Positions 15,974 through 23,183 of a DNA stretch of 23,762 bases are shown here, one piece after another. The position numbers and the translations under genes were made by a program. The stretch's first letter is position 1. Every line of letters starts with the position of its first letter. Origin of the DNA: Planctomycetota bacterium (lineage in GTDB: Bacteria > Planctomycetota > PUPC01 > DSUN01); the NCBI GenBank assembly GCA_016872875.1, contig VGYW01000088.1, positions 1 through 23,762 of the forward strand, given 5' to 3'. The notes under the pieces are model-generated. The model saw only the letters and a list, made by a program, of their open reading frames with translations. It searched no databases and was not told the DNA's origin.

Positions 15974-18900
15974 ATGCTTCGCTCCCCCGCGCTCTGTTCC
16001 TCGATTCTCTCGATTCTCTCGGTTGCCTCCCTGGCCGCCGACCCGGCCGTGGTCCTCCCCCTCGGCCGCGCCGCCTACATCATTGGCGAGGAAGTGCCCC
16101 TCGCCCTCGCCGGCGCCGAGGGCGAAGTGAAGATCGAGCTGGCAGGCGAGAGCGGCCCGCCACTGCTGGTCTACAGGGGCAAGCCGGCCGCGCTCGTGAT
16201 GAGCACCGAGGGCCTGGCCGCGGGAACTTACGTCTTTCACCTCAACGGGCAACCGACGGGGGTCGAGCTGATCCTCGCCAGCCCCATCCGCAAATCCCCA
16301 GGGGCGATCACCGACGAGAGCATGCCCAGCCCGCCGCAACTGCCGCCCGAGGTCTCCCGGGACCCTGTCAAGAAGGCAGCCGCTCTCGCCGCTTGGCGCA
16401 AGGCGGTGCCACAGACGTTCCGCGAGACGGGCATCGACGTGGCCTTCTCGATGTGCGCCTCAGAGATGGGCCGCGAACCGCTCCTCGACGAGTTCACCGC
16501 CGCCTCCGCAATGCTCTACGCCAACCCCTACACACGCCCGATGAGCTTCAACGTCGCCCGCATCTGGGAACCGGAGCTGGCCACGTTCCGCCAGCGCCTC
16601 GCCCTCTCCGCCCAGGCCAACAGCCGCTATCCCAGCTTCGCAGGCTTCTGCCTCGACTTCGACCCCGTGGGCCTCCTCACCCGCAAGATGCTGATAGTCT
16701 ACTGGGGTTGGGGCAACCAGGAGGCCGCCCTCCGCAACTACATCGCCCGAAGCGACCAGGCGGTCTTCGACGAGTCCACCCGCCGCACGGGGCTGAAGGC
16801 CCCCCGCCTCGACGAATACATCACCTACCTCCTCGCCATCGGCCGGCCCGAGTTCGCCCCCGCCATTGACCTGCCGACCGCCCGCTGGATCGAGGAGATG
16901 GCCCAGCACCTCAAGCCCCTCGACCCCGCCAAGCTGGCGGAGCTTGAGAAGCGGATTGACGCCTGGGCGGCTTATCTGATGGGCATCTATGAGGAGAGCG
17001 ACCGCGGCCACATCGCCTCCCTCCGCCCCATCGCCCCCTCGATGCGCCACACGGGCACCATCAACATTGACCACGCCGCCGTCCGCGACGGCCAGTACGT
17101 GCCCTGGGCCTATCGCCCCTACGACCTTCGCTACATCACGGCCTGGAACGACCAGGTGGCCGGCCCCGACTACGCTTATCAGTGGCTCTTCAGCGCCGCG
17201 ATGCTCAACACCAACAGGACCAACCAGCCGATCTGGGTCGGCACAAGCCTGGGCATGGTCCACGGCCAGGCGGAGTATCCGGGCAAGTTCGTCCGCGCCA
17301 TCGCCCACAACCTGGCCCACGGCGCCTCGGGCGCCGGCTTCGCACTCGAAGGCTTCTCTACCGTCCTCGGCGGAATGAACAAGCAGACCCACTGGAGCGA
17401 GATGAAGGGCAAACCCATCGCCGAGGACCTGCACGCCGGCCGCGACTTCCTCAACCGCTTCGCCTTCCTCGCCACCGAGTGCCGCGGCGACTACGGCGTC
17501 GGCATCCTCTACTCGCGGAGCCAGATGGCCCGCCAGCACGTCTGCCAGGGCTTCGGCACGGCGATGTATAAGCTTCTCGTGAGCCTCACCCGCCTCGGCT
17601 ACACCCCCCGCTTCGTCACCGAGGAGGAGACCGAGGCGAAGGGCGTCACGGGCGTCAAAGCCCTCGTCGTCGCGGGCCAGACCTTCCCCCTCCCGCCCAA
17701 GGTCGTCGCGAGCATCGAAGCCTTCGCCAAGTCCGGCGGACTCGTCCTCATTGACGGCTCGTCAACCATCAAGCTAGTGGGCGCAAAGCCGCTTGGCATC
17801 ACCCTCCCCTTCGTCGAGGCTGCCCGCCCCTACAACTGGTCCAGCCCCAACACCCCCGAGGGAATCCGCCACATCGCCCTGGCCGAGGATTGGCACAAGC
17901 AACTCTCACCCGCGCTCACCAAAGCTCTGGGCGACACAGGTCGCGCCCTCCTGCTAACAGACAGGTGGCACCCGTTGACGATAGAGCAGTTCGATGGCGG
18001 CCGGGATGCCCTGTACTTCGCGGTGGTGAACGACTCCTCAGTCAGGACTCACTGCGATTGGTTCCAGGTTCGCGCTATCCTCGGCTACACGCGAACCGAG
18101 AATGGTTGCTTCATCTATGATCTGAACTCCGAAGAGGGTGCCTTCCATGTTCCCGGAGGGAACAAGGTTGCATGTGCGGGGTCTTACGATCTGGAGGAGA
18201 CCACGGCTCGTGTGTGCGCAATTCTGCCACGCAGGCTCGGCGAGACCGCGCTGAAAGCCACTCAGTCGCTCCGCGCAGGAGATGACCTTCTCATTCGCGT
18301 AGGCTTCGAGGACGAGAAGGGGAAGGTGTTGGTCGCGGCGCTGCCGTTCTGCCTGACCATCGTGCGGCCGGATGGGAAGGCGGAGGCGGAGCTGTACCGA
18401 AGCACGTCGCGCGAGGGGACGTTCGGCATGGCTTACCCGCTCCCGCTCAATGCCCCGGCGGGCGAGTGGAAGGTGGCCGTCCGCTCGCAACTGACGGGCG
18501 ACGTGGCGGAACTGCCCGTCACCGTCAGGCCGCCCCGCCGCCTCCGCCCCCTCGCCGAGGCGCTCGACGGCAAGGTGCTCTTCCGCAACAGCGACCGTCT
18601 CCGCGAGGCGCTGGCGGCGAAGGGCAAGGCCATCGTGCCGCTCTTCGAGACGCCGCACACGATCAAGCTGCTGCCCGCCGCCGAACGCCTCAAGCAGGTG
18701 CTGGGCCGCCTGGGCATCGAGGCCGAGATTCGCCGCAAGCCCGAAATGACGGCCTACTGGCTCGCCTACGACCCCACGCCCGAACAACTCGCCGAGAACG
18801 CCCGCGCCGACAAGGGCGAGACCATTGGCAGGCTCAAGGTCACGACGGTCAACCGCAACGACTACTTCGCCACTCTCGGCGGCCACCAGGTGGGCGAGAC

Positions 18901-19873
18901 CGTGGTGTTGCTCGACCTTGCGACCCGCCCCGACAACGAGATGGCCGAGCACCTGGCCAAGATGGGCGCGCTGTGGCCCGAGGCCTCGCGCGACTTCCCC
19001 GGCCCCGGCCGAGCGATCGTCCACTGCATTCCCCAGGCGTTCCACCCCCAGAAGTCGGCCATCGTGATTCAAGCATCTGATCTCGCCGGTCTGATGGCGG
19101 GCGTGGAGGCCATTCGCCGCCCCGGCGACGATTGGCTCGGCGAAAGCGTCGCCTCGGCACGCGAGGCCCTCTTCCGCGAGTTCCATGTCGGCGGCAAGCC
19201 CGAGCAGGCGAGGGGCCGCTGGCTCACCTCCCGCGGCCTCACGGTCCGCCACGAGCCAAAGCCCTTCACAATCAGGTTCCTCGACAAGAAGCCGCCGACC
19301 CCGGACGAGGTCAAGCCCATCCCGCCTTTCGTCCACAAGCCCCTCGAGGTGCCGGCCACAATCGAGTGCAAGGACTTCATCCCCCAGCTTCGCGCGCCGA
19401 AGGGCTATGAGGACGCCTGGACGCCTGGCGGCAACTGGAAGTCCGACCTCCGCTTCGCCGACGCCATTCTGCTCGTGGTGGACGTGAAGAAGCCTGGCAA
19501 GACGGCCATCGTGGCCGAAGGGCTTTTCCGCTACTCCGACCGGAGGCCCCGGAGCCAAGCCAACTGGGAGGACATCCTGGCCCTCCGCGACGCCGTGGTG
19601 CCCAAGGAGCGCCGCCCGATGTGCTTCGAACTCATCCTCGACGGCCAGCCCGCCGGCAAGCTCGACAAGCCCGCCACCGCCACGCAGGACGTGCCCATCG
19701 AAACCCTGCCCTCCTACGCCAGGGAGAAGCCCAGGACGCTTTCCGAGGAAGTCGTCACCCGCGTGAGCGGCGAGCTCGATCTCCCCGCCGGCCCTCACCG
19801 TCTCCTCCTCATCCCGCGCAACATCGTGGACGGACGGCTCGACAGGTTGCGCGTAGGTGTGGGCCAGCCGTGA
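15974..19873 (+). CDS. Large secreted glycoside hydrolase-like protein, function unknown
   Basis: A 1,299-residue exported protein. The N-terminus MLRSPALCSSILSILSVASLA is a clear signal peptide with probable cleavage near SLA/AD, so it acts in the periplasm or outside. ATG 15974 has AAGGA 8 bases upstream; ATG 15965 is an alternative. After a beta-rich segment (to about residue 120) comes a region resembling a TIM-barrel hydrolase (about 120-540). Then follows an alpha/beta segment with VKALVVAGQTFPLPPKVV (about 560-600) that looks like the trimerisation-type domain after the barrel in GH42 enzymes. Residues about 860-1060 look Rossmann-like (IVIQASDLAGLMAGVEAIRR), and the end is beta-sandwich-like. 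No catalytic acids can be named with confidence. Codon use changes between about 17940 and 18390. This type of giant protein is common in Planctomycetota and relatives. Confidence 0.8.
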   Translation: MLRSPALCSSILSILSVASLAADPAVVLPLGRAAYIIGEEVPLALAGAEGEVKIELAGESGPPLLVYRGKPAALVMSTEGLAAGTYVFHLNGQPTGVELILASPIRKSPGAITDESMPSPPQLPPEVSRDPVKKAAALAAWRKAVPQTFRETGIDVAFSMCASEMGREPLLDEFTAASAMLYANPYTRPMSFNVARIWEPELATFRQRLALSAQANSRYPSFAGFCLDFDPVGLLTRKMLIVYWGWGNQEAALRNYIARSDQAVFDESTRRTGLKAPRLDEYITYLLAIGRPEFAPAIDLPTARWIEEMAQHLKPLDPAKLAELEKRIDAWAAYLMGIYEESDRGHIASLRPIAPSMRHTGTINIDHAAVRDGQYVPWAYRPYDLRYITAWNDQVAGPDYAYQWLFSAAMLNTNRTNQPIWVGTSLGMVHGQAEYPGKFVRAIAHNLAHGASGAGFALEGFSTVLGGMNKQTHWSEMKGKPIAEDLHAGRDFLNRFAFLATECRGDYGVGILYSRSQMARQHVCQGFGTAMYKLLVSLTRLGYTPRFVTEEETEAKGVTGVKALVVAGQTFPLPPKVVASIEAFAKSGGLVLIDGSSTIKLVGAKPLGITLPFVEAARPYNWSSPNTPEGIRHIALAEDWHKQLSPALTKALGDTGRALLLTDRWHPLTIEQFDGGRDALYFAVVNDSSVRTHCDWFQVRAILGYTRTENGCFIYDLNSEEGAFHVPGGNKVACAGSYDLEETTARVCAILPRRLGETALKATQSLRAGDDLLIRVGFEDEKGKVLVAALPFCLTIVRPDGKAEAELYRSTSREGTFGMAYPLPLNAPAGEWKVAVRSQLTGDVAELPVTVRPPRRLRPLAEALDGKVLFRNSDRLREALAAKGKAIVPLFETPHTIKLLPAAERLKQVLGRLGIEAEIRRKPEMTAYWLAYDPTPEQLAENARADKGETIGRLKVTTVNRNDYFATLGGHQVGETVVLLDLATRPDNEMAEHLAKMGALWPEASRDFPGPGRAIVHCIPQAFHPQKSAIVIQASDLAGLMAGVEAIRRPGDDWLGESVASAREALFREFHVGGKPEQARGRWLTSRGLTVRHEPKPFTIRFLDKKPPTPDEVKPIPPFVHKPLEVPATIECKDFIPQLRAPKGYEDAWTPGGNWKSDLRFADAILLVVDVKKPGKTAIVAEGLFRYSDRRPRSQANWEDILALRDAVVPKERRPMCFELILDGQPAGKLDKPATATQDVPIETLPSYAREKPRTLSEEVVTRVSGELDLPAGPHRLLLIPRNIVDGRLDRLRVGVGQP

Positions 19874-19903
19874 GGGCCCTCGGTGGGCACTTCGTCTTCA
19901 TGC

Positions 19904-20030
19904 GTGAGCCTGTTGGAGTGCGGCGGCTTGACGCCGCTTTTCATGAGCCTTTGGGTACTCCACCAGGCTCGCTCCCCACACGCGGCTGGTCGGAAAGCGG
20001 CATCGAGCTGCCGCACTCCGACGGGCTGTC
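19904..20030. mobile_element. MITE-like imperfect inverted repeat
   Basis: The left arm (19915-19942), starting GGAGTGCGGCGGCTTGACG, pairs with the right arm (19993-20019), ending GAGCTGCCGCACTCC, with few mismatches. The pairing continues more weakly outward on both sides. Each arm also contains its own small dyad (GCGGC-N6-GCCGC on the left). The interior of about 50 bases has no gene. The shape fits a small non-autonomous element or a large hairpin between the secreted-protein gene and the AmrB promoter. No target duplication was recognised. Confidence 0.6.
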
Positions 20031-20083
20031 GCACGCCATCGGGCGCCTTTCGCTGGGTAGAGTGCCGAGGCGGCTCGTGGCGC

Positions 20084-20111
20084 TTGACCGCAGGGACGTG
20101 GCGGCTATACT
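20084..20111 (+). promoter_or_regulatory. Predicted sigma70-type promoter of amrB
   Basis: TTGACC (20084-20089) is followed by a 16-base spacer and TATACT (20106-20111). This would give a leader of about 50 bases before the ATG. This is motif evidence only. Confidence 0.55.
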
Positions 20112-20168
20112 AGCGAGGAGAGAGCGTTGTCCCCCGGCATTCGCCCCCGCGGGCGCGGAGGTGTTGCC

Positions 20169-20987
20169 ATGCCAGTGCGAAGAGCGGTGTTCGCCAGCGA
20201 CCACGGCTTCTATCCGTCGAATCGCGCGGTGCTGCTGAAGATGCTGGAGGGGTTCCTGCCGGAACGCGAGGACGCCGGCCCCGCGGTAGCGGTGGTCGCG
20301 CCGCACGCGGGCTACGTCTTCTCCGGCGGCGTGGCGGGCGCGGTCTACTCGCGCGTGATCGTGCCCAACGACGTCATCCTGCTGTCGGTCAACCACGGGC
20401 GCAGCCCGGGGGCGGAGTTCGCGCTCTTCGACGAGGGGCGCTGGGAGACCCCCCTGGGCGACGTGCCCGTCGCCACCGAGCTCGTGGCCGCCATCATCGC
20501 CGAGTGCCCGATGGTGCGCTCCGACCCCGCCGCCCACGCCTACGAGCACTCGGGCGAGGTCCACCTCCCCTTCCTCAGGCATCGCAACCCCCACGTGCAC
20601 GTGGCGCCGATCAACATCATGCGTTCGAGCCTGCCGGCGCTCCGCGGGTTTGGCCTCGCGCTGGCGTGTGCCGCCGACCGGTTCGGCCGCCCGGTGCTCC
20701 TCGTGGCGAGCACGGACATGACCCACTTCGAGCCCGAGAAGGCGGCGCGCGAGCGCGACCACCTGGTCATCGAGCGAATCCTCGCGCTCAACGAGGGGGC
20801 GATGTGGGAGACCATTCGCCGCCACGACATCTCGATGTGCGGCCACGACCCCGTGGCGGCGGCGCTGGTCTACGCCAAGGCACGCGGCGCCGCCGACGCC
20901 GAGCTGATTGACTACAAGACCAGCGCCGACAGCGGCCTCGCCGGCCCCGAAGAGGTCGTGGGATACGCCGGAATCATCATCCGCTAG
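20169..20987 (+). CDS. amrB: AmmeMemoRadiSam system protein B (Memo family)
   Basis: A 272-residue Memo-like protein, structurally related in the family to extradiol dioxygenases. Typical segments are VVAPHAGYVFSGGVAGAVYS (residues about 40-60), the HGRSPGAEFALFDEGRWETPLGDVPV strand, the histidine in AYEHSGEVHLPFL, ASTDMTHFEP and ISMCGHDPVAAAL. The conserved histidines and the cysteine of MCGHDP match the putative active-site group. ATG 20169 has GGAGGT 6 bases upstream; the upstream GTG/TTG codons in the open frame are weaker. It presumably works with the radical SAM partner at 14012-15073, although the two genes are not in one operon here, and the AMMECR1 partner is not seen. The biochemical reaction of the system is not established. 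Confidence 0.93.
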   Translation: MPVRRAVFASDHGFYPSNRAVLLKMLEGFLPEREDAGPAVAVVAPHAGYVFSGGVAGAVYSRVIVPNDVILLSVNHGRSPGAEFALFDEGRWETPLGDVPVATELVAAIIAECPMVRSDPAAHAYEHSGEVHLPFLRHRNPHVHVAPINIMRSSLPALRGFGLALACAADRFGRPVLLVASTDMTHFEPEKAARERDHLVIERILALNEGAMWETIRRHDISMCGHDPVAAALVYAKARGAADAELIDYKTSADSGLAGPEEVVGYAGIIIR

Positions 20988-20988
20988 C

Positions 20989-21095
20989 AATCGTCCTCCT
21001 CGTCGTCGTCGTCGTCCTCGTCGTCGAGTCCCCTGCCGCAACTGAACCACGCAGGAATCTCGACGACGACGACGAGGACGACGACGAGGACGATT
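20989..21095. repeat. Trinucleotide inverted array (GTC/GAC), copy 2
   Basis: The left arm begins AATCGTCCTCCTCGTCG two bases after the amrB stop codon; the right arm (about 21056-21095) ends with GAGGACGATT and is its near reverse complement. The centre (about 21030-21055) is non-repetitive. The same arms occur at 7221-7312. Confidence 0.92.
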
Positions 21096-21101
21096 CAGGA
21101 G

Positions 21102-21131
21102 CAATCGAAAATCGCAAATCAAGAATCGAAA
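21102..21131. repeat. Heptamer array between ribosome-binding site and start codon
   Basis: The units CAATCGA, AAATCGC, AAATCAA and GAATCGA are followed by AA and then the ATG. They fill exactly the 30 bases between AGGAG (21097-21101) and the kinase start. A fifth unit, AAATGCT, would overlap the start codon. Confidence 0.88.
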
Positions 21132-22028
21132 ATGCTCATCTGCGTCGGCACCATCGCCTTCGACACCATCGAGACGCCAGAGGCGTGTGCCGAGGACGTT
21201 CTGGGCGGGTCGGCGACGCACTTCGGCTTCGCCGCCAGCCTGCTCGGCCCGGTTGGCCTTGTGGGGGTAGTGGGCGACGATTTCCCCGATGCCCACCTCG
21301 CCGCCTTCCGCGCTCGCGGGATTGACACCGCGGGCGTCCAGCGGGTGCCAGGCCGCACCTTCCGCTGGGCCGGGCGCTACCTCGACGACATGAACGTGCG
21401 GGAGACGACCGACCTCCAGCTCAACGTCTTCGCGGACTTCGACCCGCAGTTGCCGGATGCCTATCGCGACGCCGGCTATTGCTTCCTGGCCAACGGGGCG
21501 CCGGCCATCCAGCAGCGGGTGCTCGACCAGCTTCGCAGCCCGCGGCTCGTCGTGGCCGACACGATGAACCACTGGATCGAAACTGCCCGCGATGAGGTGT
21601 TGGCCCTGCTGCGGCGGGTGGACGGTGTGATGGTGAACGACGAGGAGGCCCGGATGCTGTCGGGCCGCGGCAACCTCGTGGCCGCGGCGCGCGGCGTGGC
21701 GCGCCTCGGCCCGCGCTTCGTCGTCGTCAAGAAGGGCGCGCACGGCTCGATGCTGGTTGCCGGCGATGACCTCTTCCTCCTCCCAGCTTTCCCAGTCGAA
21801 GAGGTCCGCGACCCCACGGGCGCGGGCGACTGTTTTGCCGGGGCATTCATGGGCTTCCTGGCGTGGGCCGGCCGCACTACCCGCCGGACGCTCTGCCGCG
21901 CGCTGTTCGCGGCCACGGTCATCGCGTCTTTCAACGTTGAGGCATTTGGCGTCGAGCGCCTCCGCACGCTGGGGTCGGCGGAAGTGTTCAAGCGCGGCAA
22001 GCGGTTCATCAAGATGATCGCCATGTAG
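21132..22028 (+). CDS. PfkB-family carbohydrate/nucleoside kinase
   Basis: A 298-residue ribokinase-superfamily protein. The N-terminal strand MLICVGTIAFDTIETP, the di-glycine GGSATHFGFAASLLG, and the C-terminal signature DPTGAGDCFAGAFMG (with the catalytic aspartate in GAGD) are all present. VVKKGAHGSMLV is the usual strand before the signature. The substrate (sugar, nucleoside or other) cannot be told from these motifs; a nucleoside is worth considering because a nucleoside phosphorylase-like gene lies upstream in the window. The ATG is the only sensible start, but its AGGAG sequence lies 30 bases upstream because of the heptamer array, so initiation may be weak. The stop is directly followed by thpR, with an apparent operon link. 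Confidence 0.9.
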   Translation: MLICVGTIAFDTIETPEACAEDVLGGSATHFGFAASLLGPVGLVGVVGDDFPDAHLAAFRARGIDTAGVQRVPGRTFRWAGRYLDDMNVRETTDLQLNVFADFDPQLPDAYRDAGYCFLANGAPAIQQRVLDQLRSPRLVVADTMNHWIETARDEVLALLRRVDGVMVNDEEARMLSGRGNLVAAARGVARLGPRFVVVKKGAHGSMLVAGDDLFLLPAFPVEEVRDPTGAGDCFAGAFMGFLAWAGRTTRRTLCRALFAATVIASFNVEAFGVERLRTLGSAEVFKRGKRFIKMIAM

Positions 22029-22040
22029 ATGGGGAGACGC

Positions 22041-22592
22041 ATGCGGCTGTTCATCGCCGTGGAACTCGACGAGGCAATCCGCAAGAAGCTCGCGGAGGCC
22101 CAGGAACGCCTCCGCGCCGCGCGGTGCAGCGTGAAGTGGGTCAAGCCCGAGCTGATGCACCTCACGCTCCGCTTCCTGGGCGAAGTGGATGAGGGGCGCA
22201 TCCCACAACTGGAGGAGGCGATGGCCTCCGGCGCCGCGGGCATCGCACCGTTTGGCGTTACCGTGGCCGGCCTCGGCGCGTTCCCCGAGCGCGGCGCACC
22301 GCGTGTGCTCTGGGCGGGCATCCGCGACAATGGGAGCCTGGCCACGCTCAACAGCCGGCTCGAGACGGGAGTTCGCCATCTCGGCTTCGCGCCCGAGGAC
22401 CGCCCCTTCAGCGCCCACCTGACCATCGGCCGGGTCAAAGACCCCCGCGGCGCCAATGCCCTCCGCGGCCCGCTCACCGCCGCGGCCGCAACCGACTTCG
22501 GCTCGTGCACGATCACGGAGCTCCTGTTGATCCAGAGCGTCCTTTCCCCATCGGGGCCGACGTATACGCCGCTCCGCCGCCAGAAGCTGTGA
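22041..22592 (+). CDS. thpR: RNA 2',3'-cyclic phosphodiesterase (2H family)
   Basis: A 183-residue 2H phosphoesterase of the ThpR/LigT type, which opens 2',3'-cyclic phosphate RNA ends. Both HxT motifs are present: HLTL at residue 40 and HLTI at residue 126, with the typical RLFIAVEL N-terminus and FLGEV strand. ATG 22041 has GGGGAG about 4 bases upstream and gives the family-like start MRLFIAVEL; ATG 22029, directly after the kinase stop, would add four residues. The gene follows the PfkB kinase by 12 bases. The 590 bases downstream hold no clear gene. Confidence 0.95.
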   Translation: MRLFIAVELDEAIRKKLAEAQERLRAARCSVKWVKPELMHLTLRFLGEVDEGRIPQLEEAMASGAAGIAPFGVTVAGLGAFPERGAPRVLWAGIRDNGSLATLNSRLETGVRHLGFAPEDRPFSAHLTIGRVKDPRGANALRGPLTAAAATDFGSCTITELLLIQSVLSPSGPTYTPLRRQKL

Positions 22593-22693
22593 GAGGGAAG
22601 CCAACGCGATGGCCATCGGCAGGAAGCCGATGAAGATCGTCGTGGCCCCCTGCCGTGCCGCGGGAGTGCCTGTCTCACGAAGGGTGCGCTGAA

Positions 22694-22731
22694 AGGAGGA
22701 TTGCAGAGTCATATGACTCTGCAATCCTCCT
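22694..22731. repeat. Perfect 38-base palindrome, copy 1
   Basis: The dyad centre lies between 22712 and 22713 and the arms are perfect for 19 bases each side. The inner 14-base half-site is GATTGCAGAGTCAT. The core is less G+C-rich than its surroundings. No T-run follows, so it is not a standard terminator. Confidence 0.97.
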
Positions 22732-22957
22732 CGCGGGCCCTGCTTCTGACCCCGGTAGGCCCATCCTCAGCTTGATGCCCACGAGGCACACAGCGAAGAT
22801 CAGGTTCAGCACGCCGACACGACGAGAACCATCGCGGCCGGTCGCGTCGCCAAGCGCATCGGCGTCGAGGGAATCCTCAAGACACACCAACCTGCGCGTG
22901 AGCGGGGTCCCTTCGACGCCTCGAGCCTGCCTCCCCTGCGGGGAGCCTGCCGGAACG

Positions 22958-22989
22958 ATGATTGCAGAGTCATATGACTCTGCAATCAT
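22958..22989. repeat. Perfect 32-base palindrome, copy 2
   Basis: The dyad centre lies between 22973 and 22974, with arms perfect for 16 bases. The inner 28 bases are identical to the first palindrome, while the flanks differ (ATG/CAT here against GGAG/CTCC there), so the 28-base core is the conserved unit. The centres are 261 bases apart. Confidence 0.97.
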
Positions 22990-23183
22990 GTCTCGCAGAA
23001 CCGTTCTTTGGCACGATTGGCCGATTCTGGACGTCCGAAGTGGCGACACCTCGGTGGGTTCCCTCGGCCCCACGGGGCTGCGCTCTCCTCCGGCCCGTTC
23101 CGGCGGCCTACGCCGACGGCAGGACCCTATCGTTCCCGCGGCGCCGGGCCGGTTGGTGGAAGACGTGGGCTGGATGCGGACGA

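Larger units (their letters stand above)
22593..23183. other. Gene-poor region with palindromes
   Basis: No open frame here has a credible start, family match and codon pattern; the open frames on both strands read straight through the two palindromes. The region contains the paired perfect palindromes, a small stem CTCCCC-TGC-GGGGAG (22931-22945) just before the second palindrome, and on the minus strand a short stretch (about 22600-22690) whose translation resembles a transporter membrane segment. Base composition is somewhat more even than in the flanking genes. It looks like eroded or regulatory DNA. Confidence 0.6.

Noticed and set aside
19941..22724. Minus-strand open frame of 927 codons
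   Set aside because: It spans amrB, the PfkB kinase and thpR in antisense and passes through repeats; it is a shadow of G+C-rich genes.
22694..22731. Palindrome considered as an intrinsic terminator of thpR
   Set aside because: It is 100 bases beyond the stop, has no T-run, and an identical core recurs 261 bases away.
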